NCBI GenBank assembly: GCA_964529155.1
Contig: CAZGVV010000002.1
Span: 1 to 58,896 of the forward strand
DNA length: 58,896 bases
Direction: 5' to 3'
Source: CAZGVV01 sp964529155
Lineage (GTDB): Bacteria > Pseudomonadota > Alphaproteobacteria > Rickettsiales > SXRF01
The translations under genes and the position numbers were made by a program. The notes below the pieces were generated by a model that was not told the origin of the DNA, did not search any database, and saw only the letters and a program-made list of their open reading frames with translations. Of this stretch, positions 30,269 through 39,240 are shown piece by piece; the first letter of the stretch is position 1; every line of letters begins with the position of its first letter.

Positions 30269-32539
30269 ATGGATATTCGCAGTGTTGCCGTGCTTGGTTC
30301 AGGGGTGATGGGTTCAGGCATTGCAGCCCTTATTGCCAATGCCGGTTTAAAAGTAGCGTTGCTTGATATTGTCCCGCCCGGGGCAACAGACCGCAATGAA
30401 CTGGCGAAAAAAGGCATTGCCAGGCAATTAGCCAGCGGCGGATTTACGCACCCGGATTATGCTAATAATATGCTGGTCGGTAATGTGGAAGATGATAACG
30501 GCATCTTGGCGCAAGCCGATTGGATTATTGAAGCTGTTATTGAAAAAATTGAAATAAAACAACAGGTTTATAAAAAAATAGACGCGGTGCGCAAAGCCGG
30601 TTCCGTGGTATCTTCCAATACGTCTACCCTGCCGCTTCATGCGCTGGTTGAGGGGATGAGCGAAGAATTTGCGCGTGATTTTATCATCACCCATTTTTTC
30701 ATTCCCCCGCGGCATATGCGGCTGCTGGAAATCGTGACCGGGCCGCATACACGCCCGGGTTTACAAGACGCATTCAGCAAAATTGCGGATGCATGTCTGG
30801 GCAAAGAAGTGGTGATATGCAAAGACACGCCGGGCTTTATCGCCAACCGCATCGGTATTTATTGGATGGTCGTGGCATTGCTCGAAGCGGAGCGTTTGGG
30901 AATAAGCGTTGAGCAAGCTGACGCGCTGATGGGCCGGCCGATTGGGTTACCGAAAACGGGGGTGTTTGGCTTATACGATTTGATTGGGTTGGATTTGATT
31001 CCGCTGATCGCTCAGGCCATGCTGGCCAATGTACCGCCGGAAGATGATTTCCGCGCCACCTATCGCCAGCCGGACTGGTTGAAAAAAATGATCGCTGACG
31101 GATATACCGGCCGCAAAGGTAAAGGCGGATTTTATCGGGTGCGCAAAGACGGCGAGAAAAAAATCCGCGAAGTGCTGGATTTGCAATCCATGGAATACCG
31201 CGCTGAAATACCGGCTACGCTAGCAAGCGCAACAGCTCGTACGATAAAGGAATTATTGGCGGCGGGCGATGTGGGAAGTGAGTATGCGTGGAACGTGCTT
31301 TCCCGTACCATGGTGTATGCGGCATCGTTAATCCCCGAAATTTCTGATACCATTGCCCCGGTCGATGCGGCAATGAAAGAAGGCTATAGCTGGCAGCACG
31401 GTGTGTTTGCATTGCTGGACCAGATCGGTGTGGCGGAATTTAGCGCACGGTTGGAGAAAGAAGGCCGTGCAGTGCCGGCCTTGCTTGCGAATGCAAAAAG
31501 CAAGCCGATGTACAAAGAAGAGGGAAAAAACCGGATGGCAATGGCGTTGTCAGGAAATTATCAGCCTGTGCTGCGCCCGGAAGGTCAATTATGGGTGGCC
31601 GATATGAAGCGCGGGGCAACCCCAGTGGCATCCAATGCATCGGCATCGCTATGGGATATAGGCGACGGCATTGCGTGCCTTGAGCTTACCTCGAAATTGA
31701 ATGCGATTGATGCCGATATTCTTACCTTAATCGAGCAGATAATTCCCCGGCTGGAAAAAGAGTTCAGGGGATTAGTCATTGCCAACGATACGGAATTTCT
31801 CAGTGCAGGCGCGAATTTGTCGGTATTTCTGGGGCATGCTGAAAAAGAAGAATGGCAGGCGGTGAGCGATATTATTCGCCGGGGCCAGCGCGTGTATATG
31901 GCATTGAAATATGCGCCCTTTCCGGTGGTTTCAGCGCTGGCGGGCACGGCGCTGGGTGGTGGGTGTGAACTGGTGATGCATTCCCTGGCTGTTCAGGTCC
32001 ATGCCGAGGCGCATCCGGGCCTGGTTGAGGTGAATGTCGGCCTCATCCCGGCATGGGGCGGCTGCAAAGAGATGCTGCTGCGCCATAATGACGGGGTAAA
32101 GGCATTTGAATACATCATCGGCGCTAAGGTCGCTGGTTCGGCTGAAGAGGCGCGTGATATGGGCATTGTGCCGCGTAGCGCATTGATGACAATGAACCGG
32201 GCCCGGATGCTTGCGGATGCTAAGCGTCGCTGTATGGAATTGGCGGAGAGTTACGCTGCTCCTGAGCCGGTGATGATCCGTACCCAAGGTGCAGCGGCGA
32301 AAAACGCCATTTTGCAATTACTCGATGCCCTCTACCAGGAAGGCAAAGAATCCCCGCATGAGGTGGTGATCGGCCGCGTGCTGGCGCATGTGCTCTCCGG
32401 GGGTGAAACCAGCGGTGATGTCAGCGAACAGCATATGCTGGATTTAGAACATGAAGGATTCATGGAACTGATCCGCACTGCCCCGAGCCAAGCGCGCATT
32501 GCGCATATGCTGAAGACAGGCAAACCCCTGCATAATTAA
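30269..32539 (+). CDS. 3-hydroxyacyl-CoA dehydrogenase / enoyl-CoA hydratase fusion
   Basis: Two-step beta-oxidation enzyme of 756 aa. The dehydrogenase half comes first: Rossmann motif AVLGSGVMGSGIAALIANAG at residues 7-26, the catalytic His in ITHFFIPPRHMRLLEIV, and the helical domain with KDTPGFIANRIG and KTGVFGLYDLIGLD. The crotonase half (about 465-680) has SAGANLSVF as the oxyanion loop and ALGGGCELVMH and GLVEVNVGLIPAWGG with both catalytic Glu. This order is the reverse of E. coli FadB/FadJ, where the hydratase is N-terminal, and matches a group common in Alphaproteobacteria. The start lies ten bases after the gap, so the promoter is not visible. A thiolase partner is not in the window. 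Confidence 0.93.
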   Translation: MDIRSVAVLGSGVMGSGIAALIANAGLKVALLDIVPPGATDRNELAKKGIARQLASGGFTHPDYANNMLVGNVEDDNGILAQADWIIEAVIEKIEIKQQVYKKIDAVRKAGSVVSSNTSTLPLHALVEGMSEEFARDFIITHFFIPPRHMRLLEIVTGPHTRPGLQDAFSKIADACLGKEVVICKDTPGFIANRIGIYWMVVALLEAERLGISVEQADALMGRPIGLPKTGVFGLYDLIGLDLIPLIAQAMLANVPPEDDFRATYRQPDWLKKMIADGYTGRKGKGGFYRVRKDGEKKIREVLDLQSMEYRAEIPATLASATARTIKELLAAGDVGSEYAWNVLSRTMVYAASLIPEISDTIAPVDAAMKEGYSWQHGVFALLDQIGVAEFSARLEKEGRAVPALLANAKSKPMYKEEGKNRMAMALSGNYQPVLRPEGQLWVADMKRGATPVASNASASLWDIGDGIACLELTSKLNAIDADILTLIEQIIPRLEKEFRGLVIANDTEFLSAGANLSVFLGHAEKEEWQAVSDIIRRGQRVYMALKYAPFPVVSALAGTALGGGCELVMHSLAVQVHAEAHPGLVEVNVGLIPAWGGCKEMLLRHNDGVKAFEYIIGAKVAGSAEEARDMGIVPRSALMTMNRARMLADAKRRCMELAESYAAPEPVMIRTQGAAAKNAILQLLDALYQEGKESPHEVVIGRVLAHVLSGGETSGDVSEQHMLDLEHEGFMELIRTAPSQARIAHMLKTGKPLHN

Positions 32540-32552
32540 GAATTACTACTTC

Positions 32553-32644
32553 CACCAGCACCTCTTCCTAGCACCAGCACGAACACCTCTTACTTTCTGA
32601 CTGCAGGAAGCAAGAGGTGTTCGTGCTGGAAAGAGGTGCTGGTG
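32553..32644. repeat. Large composite hairpin in spacer
   Basis: CACCAGCACCTCTT (32553-32566) pairs perfectly with 32631-32644, and CCAGCACGAACACCTCTT (32574-32591) pairs perfectly with 32612-32629. Together they give 32 base pairs with a 7-versus-1-base bulge and a 20-base loop. The two left-arm segments are also related to each other as direct repeats. The structure lies just after the fusion gene and before a separate terminator, so termination is not needed to explain it. It resembles REP or palindromic mobile elements. Confidence 0.75.
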
Positions 32645-32665
32645 CCAGGAAGAAGATACCCCAAT

Positions 32666-32702
32666 AAAAAAGGGGCTCCGGTGAGGGAGCCCCTTTCTTT
32701 TC
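32666..32702. terminator. Bidirectional rho-independent terminator
   Basis: GGGGCTCC (32672-32679) pairs with GGAGCCCC (32686-32693) around a six-base loop, flanked by AAAAAA on the left and TTTCTTTT on the right. It lies between the convergent fusion gene and the OmpA-like gene and should stop both transcripts. Confidence 0.92.
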
Positions 32703-32718
32703 GTGTATCGAAGTCAAA

Positions 32719-33288
32719 CTACTTTTTGTAGTTCAGCTCGATTTCCACGCGGCGATCCTTTGCCATGCAACGGATGCGCTCAGCGCGGGCCAGTTCTTTA
32801 CCGCAAGTGGTGACTGGTTGGGCTTCGCCCACGCCATGCACTTCGATTTTGCGAGTACGGATATGGCCGTATTTGCGGAGGTAGTCACGCACCGCTTCCG
32901 CACGACGTACGGAGAGGCGCTTGTTGTAGCTGTTAGTGCCGATTTGATCTGTGTGGCCGATAACGTTTACGTCCACAATGTCTTTCGCGCCTTTGATCTT
33001 TTTGATCAACGAATCCAGCTTTTTGCGTTCAGACGCTTTAATGGTGGATTTGTTGAAGTCAAAGAAAATCACGCGTTCTTCGTTTTTGATCTGGGTCCGG
33101 CCGTTGCACGAAGCATTAGCGACTTCCCATTTCGTGTACACGCAATTGCCGCGTGCATCCAAAATAGGGCGACCTTGCTTATCGATTGCATGGTCGCGCA
33201 TGTCACTAGCCGCAGCATGCAAGGCGGGCGCGAAGAGAAGGCCGGCGAGGGCAGCCATCCACGCGTGTTTGCAGTTTTTCATTGCCAT
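32719..33288 (-). CDS. OmpA-family peptidoglycan-associated protein
   Basis: A 189-aa exported protein. The signal peptide ends at about ALHAAAS (residues 1-27). A short linker with two Cys (GNCVY and ASCNG) leads to the OmpA C-terminal domain (about 72-187): VIFFDFNKSTIKA, then VNVIGHTDQIGTNSYNKRLSVRRAEAVRDYL, containing the Asp and Arg that bind diaminopimelate, and RKIEVHGVGEAQPV (conserved parts named separately). There is no lipobox and no N-terminal beta-barrel, so it is a periplasmic, wall-bound protein and not Pal or full OmpA. Met3 (33282) is an alternative start. It is the only gene in its transcript as far as visible. Confidence 0.88.
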   Translation of the reverse strand: MAMKNCKHAWMAALAGLLFAPALHAAASDMRDHAIDKQGRPILDARGNCVYTKWEVANASCNGRTQIKNEERVIFFDFNKSTIKASERKKLDSLIKKIKGAKDIVDVNVIGHTDQIGTNSYNKRLSVRRAEAVRDYLRKYGHIRTRKIEVHGVGEAQPVTTCGKELARAERIRCMAKDRRVEIELNYKK

Positions 33289-33440
33289 AGTCCTTCCGAG
33301 GTGAGGGTTAATAAGTAAAGATAGAATCCAATAACTGGTTGAATGGGAAGCTAATATAAAAATTCAAGTGACGCAAACGGAATTGTGAACAAAACTGAGG
33401 ATTTTCGGCAACAGTCGGAGAAATTATAAGCAGTTACGGG
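33289..33440. other. Intergenic region, nothing recognised
   Basis: About 150 AT-rich bases between secB and the OmpA-like gene, both on the minus strand. It should hold the OmpA-like gene promoter; CCTTCC next to the start region reads GGAAGG on the minus strand and is the likely ribosome binding site. No hairpin or coding frame stands out. Confidence 0.4.
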
Positions 33441-33902
33441 TTAAGAAGTCGTTACTTCCGCGCGATTTTTGTTCTCCTGGTTCTGTAGATAAAGGGTATG
33501 AAAATCGATGGGATCGAGCATGAGCGGGGGAAAGCCGCCATCGCGGGTGACATCGGCGATGACCCGGCGGGCAAAGGGGAATAGAACGAAGGGGCACTCA
33601 ATCCAGAGTAGTGGTTCGATCCGCTCCGGCGGAATGTTGTTCAATTCGAAGATCCCGGCATAGGCCAGATCCGCTAAAAAGATGGTTCCGTTGTCCACCG
33701 ATGCCCGCACCATGACGCGGATGGTCATCTCATAGATGTTCTCCTGCAGCTTTTCTCCACGCAAATCTACATTGACATCAATGGCCGGTTTACGGCTGAT
33801 AGCATTCAGGCTTTGCGGTGCGTGCGGGTTCTCAAACGACAAATCCTTGATATATTGACCCTTGACGGTAAAGACGGGCTGTTGCGGAGCAGATTCGGTC
33901 AT
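33441..33902 (-). CDS. secB: Protein-export chaperone SecB
   Basis: Tetrameric cytosolic chaperone that keeps preproteins unfolded and passes them to SecA. The 153-aa sequence has FTVKGQYIKDLSFENPHAP, the central VASVDNGTIFLADLAYAGIFEL region (here beginning VRASVDNG), the signature PFVLFPFARRVIADVTRDGGFPPLMLDPIDF, and the Gln/Asn-rich end LYLQNQENK. All are diagnostic. It is divergent from the tim44-mltA-smr run, the standard arrangement in Alphaproteobacteria. The 83-base spacer must hold both promoters. Confidence 0.97.
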   Translation of the reverse strand: MTESAPQQPVFTVKGQYIKDLSFENPHAPQSLNAISRKPAIDVNVDLRGEKLQENIYEMTIRVMVRASVDNGTIFLADLAYAGIFELNNIPPERIEPLLWIECPFVLFPFARRVIADVTRDGGFPPLMLDPIDFHTLYLQNQENKNRAEVTTS

Positions 33903-33985
33903 GGGAAATACCTTATGTTATAGAGACGGTGATTGCTAACACAGTAGGCATAGATTATAAAAGGATAAATGTGAAGGCTTGAACA

Positions 33986-34642
33986 ATGAATGATGATTTC
34001 CCTTTTATCGATATTGTGATTCTGGCGCTGGTGGTTGGATTTATCCTGCTGCGCTTGCGCTCGGTGCTGGGCCAGAAGATCGGGCTGGACATGCCGCAAT
34101 TCCGGGTGGGCGACCAGGTGGTGCAGGTGAATGTCCTGTCCTCGGCAGAAAAGCCGGAGGACAAAGACGAGGATACGGCATTGATCAGCGCATTGGATAC
34201 CGCCGCCGCTGATGCCATTGCCCGCCTTAAAAAAGTGGATGCGCAGTTTAGCCTGACGCATTTCCTGCTTGGCGCGCGCAGTGCATTTGAGATGGTATTT
34301 GACGCTTTTATCAAAGATGATCGCGAAACACTCAAAAATTTAATGTCGCCAGCCCTGTATGACATATTTTCGGCAGAGTTAGAGCGTCGGAAAACGCAGG
34401 AATTGCGCCAGGAAACCACATTGCTTGCGGTGATTTCTCAGGAACTGGCCGAGGCATCGCTGGACAAAAACATGGCGCGCCTGCGTGTGCGCTTTGTCAG
34501 TGACCAGGTAACGCTGGAGCGTGACCGGGAGAATAAAATCGTCTCCGGCGATCCGTCAAAGAATGATCATGTGCAGGATGAGTGGACATTTGAGCGCGAT
34601 GTCACATCGCGTAATCCCAATTGGAATATTATTGAGACATAA
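33986..34642 (+). CDS. Tim44/TimA domain inner-membrane protein
   Basis: A 218-aa homologue of mitochondrial Tim44 found next to secB in most Alphaproteobacteria. One N-terminal membrane helix (FIDIVILALVVGFILLRLRSVLG) anchors it; a linker to about residue 80 is followed by the NTF2-like Tim44 domain with FLLGARSAFEMVFDAFIKDDRETLKNLMS, the ERRKTQELRQETTLLAVISQ stretch, and the end VQDEWTFERDVTSRNPNW (features described, partly quoted). Bacterial TimA is thought to act in the inner membrane, perhaps in protein transport; evidence is limited. mltA follows after 10 bases. Confidence 0.92.
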   Translation: MNDDFPFIDIVILALVVGFILLRLRSVLGQKIGLDMPQFRVGDQVVQVNVLSSAEKPEDKDEDTALISALDTAAADAIARLKKVDAQFSLTHFLLGARSAFEMVFDAFIKDDRETLKNLMSPALYDIFSAELERRKTQELRQETTLLAVISQELAEASLDKNMARLRVRFVSDQVTLERDRENKIVSGDPSKNDHVQDEWTFERDVTSRNPNWNIIET

Positions 34643-34652
34643 AGGAAAAAGG

Positions 34653-35732
34653 ATGCGCTTCCGCCATTATGCCTGCCTCGCCGCTGGCTTGTTGTTGGCC
34701 GCCTGTGCGGGGCGGGAGCGGCCTACCCTTACCTTAAGTAATTATGACGCGCTTCCGGGCTGGGCGGCGGATGATCACGCGGCCGGCCTGGATGCGTTTC
34801 GCGGGTCTTGTACGGCATTACTTAAACTTCCGCCGGAAAAACAGGTGGGCATGGATGCCTTTCAGGCCCCTGCCTTTACCTGGCAGGAGATATGCCAGGC
34901 TGCAGAGGGAGTGGCTCCTGAAAACGCACGGGCTTTTTTTGAGGCGCAGTTTACCCCGTTCAGTGTGAGCAGCGCGCGTAAAGGCGAGGTGGGGTTGTTT
35001 ACCGGCTATTATGAGCCGGTCTTGCGTGGGTCACGCAAGCGGCATGGGCCGTATCAATGGCCGGTTTATGCGCTCCCTGATGATGTGCAGAAAGGAGAAC
35101 CGTATTTTACCCGTGAAGCCATAGATCAGGGTGCACTGGCCGGGCGTCATTTGGAAATAGCCTGGGTGGATGATCGTGCGGCATTGTTTTTTATGCATAT
35201 TCAGGGTTCAGGGCGCATAGCGCTGGATTCAGGAGAGCATATCCGGGTGAATTTCGCTGGGAAAAATAACCAGCCATACGTGGCGCTGGGGCGTGTGCTG
35301 ATCGATGCAGGTGAGTTGAATAAGGATGATGTAAACATGTTCAGCCTGCGCGAATGGCTGCATACACACCCCGGGCAGGCGCCAGACATGATGTGGAAAA
35401 ATCCTTCTTATGTATTTTTCAAAGAAATGCCCAGCAGCGGCGAGCCGCCAGGCGCCGAAGGCGTGGCGCTTATGCCGATGCGGTCTTTGGCAATTGATTC
35501 TCACCTCTATCCCTACGGATTGCCGTTTTATCTAAACGCCGAATTACCTGGCGGGCAGCCACTTTCACGGCTTATGATTGCGCAGGATACAGGGGGGGCG
35601 ATACGCGGTGTGGTACGGGGCGATGTCTATTTCGGCGGCGGTGCGGCGGCGGAACAATTGGCGGCCTATATGAAAGCGGAAGGTCAGTTTACCGCACTGG
35701 TCCCCAATGCTATCGCCGCAACATTGCATTAA
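34653..35732 (+). CDS. mltA: Membrane-bound lytic murein transglycosylase A (MltA), lipoprotein
   Basis: Cleaves the glycan strands of peptidoglycan from the outer-membrane face. I take ATG 34653, which has AAAGGA upstream and begins a lipoprotein signal (ACLAAGLLLAACAG, lipobox LAAC); the longer frame from 34521 overlaps the tim44 gene and lacks any signal. The product is 359 aa. MltA domain sequences are GLFTGYYEPVLRGSRK, REAIDQGALAGR, VDDRAALFFMHIQGSGRI and the 3D-like C-terminal motif LMIAQDTGGAIRGVVRGDVYFG with the catalytic Asp. Together with AmgK and MurU at 56481-58266 it supports active wall turnover and recycling. Confidence 0.94.
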   Translation: MRFRHYACLAAGLLLAACAGRERPTLTLSNYDALPGWAADDHAAGLDAFRGSCTALLKLPPEKQVGMDAFQAPAFTWQEICQAAEGVAPENARAFFEAQFTPFSVSSARKGEVGLFTGYYEPVLRGSRKRHGPYQWPVYALPDDVQKGEPYFTREAIDQGALAGRHLEIAWVDDRAALFFMHIQGSGRIALDSGEHIRVNFAGKNNQPYVALGRVLIDAGELNKDDVNMFSLREWLHTHPGQAPDMMWKNPSYVFFKEMPSSGEPPGAEGVALMPMRSLAIDSHLYPYGLPFYLNAELPGGQPLSRLMIAQDTGGAIRGVVRGDVYFGGGAAAEQLAAYMKAEGQFTALVPNAIAATLH

Positions 35733-35733
35733 G

Positions 35734-36069
35734 ATGGCGCGCAACGTGCCCGGTGTGGATGGCTCAACCATACGCAAGCTTAAGCGTGGGCAGGTGGTAA
35801 TTGATGCACGGCTGGATTTGCATGGCATGGGGCGAATGGATGCGCGGGAAGCGCTTATGGCGGCAATACAGGAAGCCTATGCACGTGGTGCGCGCTGTGT
35901 GCTGGTCATTACCGGCAAAGGATTAATTCTGCGTGAGCAATTGCCGCAATGGCTAGCGGATCCGCTTATCGCGCCGCGCGTCCTAACCATGCAGGAAGCC
36001 GCGCCGGAGCATGGGGGTGGTGGCGCCTTTTATGTGCTGGTGCGTCGTAAACGCGGAGTATCAGCATGA
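35734..36069 (+). CDS. Smr domain protein
   Basis: A 111-aa protein consisting almost entirely of an Smr (small MutS-related) domain. It has DARLDLHGMGRMDAREALMA (the LDLHG motif), then CVLVITGKGLILREQLPQWL (a TGKG variant of the HGKG loop) and a C-terminal EHGGGGAFYVLVRR. Smr domains can nick DNA or RNA; the role of short solo forms is unclear. ATG 35734 follows the mltA stop by one base. The usual alphaproteobacterial Smr partner of mltA has an extra N-terminal region of about 70 residues, which is missing here. It overlaps the response regulator gene by four bases. Confidence 0.9.
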   Translation: MARNVPGVDGSTIRKLKRGQVVIDARLDLHGMGRMDAREALMAAIQEAYARGARCVLVITGKGLILREQLPQWLADPLIAPRVLTMQEAAPEHGGGGAFYVLVRRKRGVSA

Positions 36070-36746
36070 TAAAAGCAGCAGCGCATTTACTGGTTGTGGA
36101 TGATGACGACCGCCTGCGCGAGTTGCTTGGGCGTTATTTGACAGGCGAAAAATTTGCCGTGAGCCTGGCGGAGAATGCGCAGGTGGCGCGTAGTTTGCTC
36201 GGGCTGTTCCATTTTGATTTAATGGTGCTGGATGTGCTAATGCCGGGTGAAAGTGGATTGTCATTGGCGGCGGATGTGAAAAAACAGGCAGACGCGCCGC
36301 CGATCTTGATGTTATCGGCTTTAGCCGAGGCCGGTGACCGGGTTGCCGGGCTTGAAGCGGGGGTGGATGATTATTTGGCCAAGCCGTTTGAGCCGAAGGA
36401 GCTGGTGCTGCGCATTCAGGCGATTTTGCGGCGCACCGCGGTAGCTACGCCAGGCCCGGGGCGGGTGGCATTCGGTGATTTTGTATTTGATTGCCGCACC
36501 AGGGAATTGCTGGCACACGGTGCGCCTCTACATTTAACAGCGGCAGAACGCACGTTGCTTGCTTGTTTGGCCGAACAAATCGGGGTGCCGGTGAGCCGCG
36601 AGCAATTGGCTGAGCAGTTGGGGCAGAGTGTTAGTGGGCGCAATATTGATGTACAAATTGCCCGTCTGCGGCGAAAATTAGGCGGAGGCTCATCCCTGCA
36701 AACCATGCGCGGTGCGGGATATGCGCTCTATGGGAGTCGGTTATGA
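36066..36746 (+). CDS. OmpR-family response regulator
   Basis: DNA-binding partner of the histidine kinase encoded next. The 226-aa protein has a receiver domain (about 6-120) with the acidic pocket VVDDDDR, phospho-acceptor Asp56 (DLMVLDVLMPGESG) and the conserved Lys in YLAKPFEP. A winged-helix domain follows (about 135-222), with HLTAAERTLLACLAEQ, SREQLAEQL, DVQIARLRRKLG and TMRGAGYAL. In Alphaproteobacteria a pair at this position is usually OmpR/EnvZ-like; its regulon is unknown. It overlaps both neighbours by four bases, so it is expressed with mltA-smr, tying it loosely to envelope functions. Confidence 0.93.
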   Translation: MIKAAAHLLVVDDDDRLRELLGRYLTGEKFAVSLAENAQVARSLLGLFHFDLMVLDVLMPGESGLSLAADVKKQADAPPILMLSALAEAGDRVAGLEAGVDDYLAKPFEPKELVLRIQAILRRTAVATPGPGRVAFGDFVFDCRTRELLAHGAPLHLTAAERTLLACLAEQIGVPVSREQLAEQLGQSVSGRNIDVQIARLRRKLGGGSSLQTMRGAGYALYGSRL

Positions 36747-38038
36747 TCGGTCGCCGTTATTTGCCCAAAACCTTTTTCATGCGCGGCTTACTGATCCTTT
36801 TATTGCCGATATTGCTGGTAGAGGTAGTCTCTGCCTATGTTTTTTATGAGCGGCACTGGCAAACGGTGACGCGCCACATGACGGCATCGCTGGCCGGAGA
36901 AATTGCGTTTCTGGCCTATCAGGAAGGAAATCTTTCGCGCCCGGAACGTGAAGAGCTGGAGTGGACATTTGGCTGGACTACGGCAATCACTTCGCATTTT
37001 ACGCCACATGCAAAATTGCCGACGGCAGAGGTCGAGCGGCGACAGGATTTCCCGGAACTGGCCTCCGTGCTGCGGCGGCGTATTGCTTTCCCGTTCACGG
37101 TACAGCGTATTAATAGCGGTGAAACACTGCAAGTCAGCATTCAATTACCGGACGGTGTGTTAGCCCTGACCACAACCGCAAAGCGGTTGGAGAGTACGAC
37201 CACCACCATTTTCTTTTTATGGGTGCTGGGGGCAACGGTAGTGTGTGTGGGCATTGCCATTGTATTTTTACGCAACCAGGTGCGTCCCATACGGCAATTG
37301 GCGGAGGCGGCGGAACGCTTTGGGAAAGGCAGTGCAGTGCTGAAACCGCACGGGGCGCTGGAAGTACGCAGGGCAGCGCGGGCGTTTTTGATTATGCGCG
37401 AACGTATTTTGCGCCAGTTGCGGTCGCGCACGGAAATGCTGGCGGGTATCAGCCATGATTTACGCACGCCGCTGACACGCATGAAACTGCAATTGGCCTT
37501 ACTTGGCGATACGCCGGAGACGCGCGAATTAGCGGAGGATGCGACGCAAATGGAGCATATGATTTCCGAATACCTGGATTTTGCCCGGGGCAATGCGGGA
37601 GAGGAGGCGGAAGCCGTGAGCTTGGCTGCCTTGCTTGCTGCGGTTACCGAAGGGTATAAACGCACAGGGCAAGAAGTTCCTTATGCGCTGGAGCAGGATG
37701 TGATGATACGTGTACGGCCGCAGGCATTCAGGCGTATGCTGACCAATCTGATTGATAATGCGCTGCGCTATGGCACGCGTTGTTCCATATCCACGCGTGT
37801 TTCTGTAAGCAAGCTTGAGTTGATGATTGATGATGCGGGTCCGGGTATTTCACCTGATAAGCGTGATACGGTGTTTCGTCCGTTCATCCGGCTGGATAAT
37901 TCACGTAACCCTAAAAGCGGCGGAGTGGGGCTGGGGCTTACCATTGCCCGTGACATTGCGCGAAGTCATGGCGGTAATATTACGCTCGCCGATGCGCCGC
38001 TGGGTGGGCTTCGGGCCTTGGTGAGGTTGCCGTTATGA
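36743..38038 (+). CDS. EnvZ-like sensor histidine kinase
   Basis: Membrane sensor kinase of 431 aa. Two membrane helices (about 14-35 and 155-177) enclose a periplasmic domain of about 120 residues; a HAMP domain (178-230) follows, then HisKA with the phospho-acceptor His238 in MLAGISHDLRTPLTRMK. The ATPase domain has the N box MLTNLIDNALRYG, G1 DDAGPGISPDK, F box FRPFIRLD and G2 GGVGLGLTIARDIARSHGG. All catalytic boxes are intact. The gene overlaps the regulator and the cca gene by four bases each. The ligand is unknown. Confidence 0.94.
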   Translation: MIGRRYLPKTFFMRGLLILLLPILLVEVVSAYVFYERHWQTVTRHMTASLAGEIAFLAYQEGNLSRPEREELEWTFGWTTAITSHFTPHAKLPTAEVERRQDFPELASVLRRRIAFPFTVQRINSGETLQVSIQLPDGVLALTTTAKRLESTTTTIFFLWVLGATVVCVGIAIVFLRNQVRPIRQLAEAAERFGKGSAVLKPHGALEVRRAARAFLIMRERILRQLRSRTEMLAGISHDLRTPLTRMKLQLALLGDTPETRELAEDATQMEHMISEYLDFARGNAGEEAEAVSLAALLAAVTEGYKRTGQEVPYALEQDVMIRVRPQAFRRMLTNLIDNALRYGTRCSISTRVSVSKLELMIDDAGPGISPDKRDTVFRPFIRLDNSRNPKSGGVGLGLTIARDIARSHGGNITLADAPLGGLRALVRLPL

Positions 38039-39240
38039 TGATTTCCCATGCGCCCTGGCTGCATTGGCCGGAAACCAAGGCCTTGATTGCGGCATGTGAA
38101 CAAGGTGGCATTACGCTGCGTTTTGTGGGCGGTTGTGTGCGGGATACGTTGCTTGGCCGCGATGTGCAGGAAGTGGACGCAGCCACGCCCTCCACGCCTG
38201 ATCAGGTGACGCGCGTGCTGGAGGCGTCCGGTATTCGTGTTATTCCCACCGGCATTGATCATGGAACCGTGACAGCACTCATCGGCGCGCAGCCGTTTGA
38301 GATTACCACCCTACGGCGCGACACGGCATGTGACGGGCGGCATGCCATCGTGGAATATACCGATGATTGGGCCCAGGATGCCGTGCGCCGGGATTTTACG
38401 ATCAACGCGTTGTTTGCAGATACTACGGGCGAAGTATGGGACTATGTCGGGGGGCTGGACGACATAAAAACACGGCAATTGCGGTTTATTGGCGATGCGG
38501 ATGCCCGCATACAAGAAGATGCTTTGCGCATATTGCGCTATTTCCGGTTTTTAGCGCAGCTTGGCATTGCAAACCCCGATGCGGCAGCCCTTGCGGCATG
38601 CCGCAAGGGGGCAGCGCTGTTAGCCCAGTTGAGTGGCGAGCGCATTGCCCAGGAAATGCGCAAATTACTCTCAGTTCCGGCGTTGAAGCACGATGTGCTC
38701 TATGCCATGCAGCAAGCGGAATTGCTCGCCTACCTCCATCTGCCGCAGCCGCCTGATGCAATGGCGAATCTCATCTACATCGAGGCGGCAGAACGGGTGG
38801 ATATAGACTGGCGGCGGCGGTTAGCCTGCTGGCTGCGAAGCCATGACGCGCAGGCGTTGTGCGCGCGCTGGCATCTTTCTAATGCGGATGAAAAAATGGT
38901 GGTATATGTAGCGGCAGCTACACTGCCTGCGGCGACACTCAGTGTGCGCGAACAAAAACAATGGCTACGCCGGGTGGGCCGCATTATATTCCGGGATAAG
39001 GTGTTATTGGCATGGGCATATGACACCGAACACGCAGGAGCATATGTGGCAATGCTGGTGATGGCGGAATTGTGGCAAATACCGGTATTCCCGGTGAAAG
39101 GCGCTGATTTGCTGGAACGTGGGTTTGCCTCCGGCCCGGCGCTTGGCACAGAGCTGAAGCGCTTGGAAGCGCTGTGGGAAGCGGCGGATTACCAGCCATC
39201 GGCAGCGGAATTATTGGCAAAGGTAGAAGGCCATGGATGA
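38035..39240 (+). CDS. cca: CCA-adding tRNA nucleotidyltransferase / poly(A) polymerase family
   Basis: Class II nucleotidyltransferase of 401 aa that adds or repairs the CCA end of tRNAs; polyadenylation is an alternative in related proteins. The N-terminal catalytic domain has LRFVGGCVRDTLLG, the metal site that is usually DxD but here reads EVD (QEVDAATPSTPDQV), the motif GTVTALI with FEITTLRRD, and AVRRDFTINALFAD. The RNA-binding and flexible-loop part includes FIGDADARIQEDALRILRYFRF, a family signature. The Asp-to-Glu change at the first metal ligand is conservative but worth noting. It overlaps the kinase gene by four bases and cbiB by eight. Confidence 0.93.
   Translation: MMISHAPWLHWPETKALIAACEQGGITLRFVGGCVRDTLLGRDVQEVDAATPSTPDQVTRVLEASGIRVIPTGIDHGTVTALIGAQPFEITTLRRDTACDGRHAIVEYTDDWAQDAVRRDFTINALFADTTGEVWDYVGGLDDIKTRQLRFIGDADARIQEDALRILRYFRFLAQLGIANPDAAALAACRKGAALLAQLSGERIAQEMRKLLSVPALKHDVLYAMQQAELLAYLHLPQPPDAMANLIYIEAAERVDIDWRRRLACWLRSHDAQALCARWHLSNADEKMVVYVAAATLPAATLSVREQKQWLRRVGRIIFRDKVLLAWAYDTEHAGAYVAMLVMAELWQIPVFPVKGADLLERGFASGPALGTELKRLEALWEAADYQPSAAELLAKVEGHG

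Noticed and set aside
34521..34652. N-terminal extension of mltA in the open frame
   Set aside because: It overlaps tim44 in another frame; the lipoprotein signal and ribosome binding site start at 34653.
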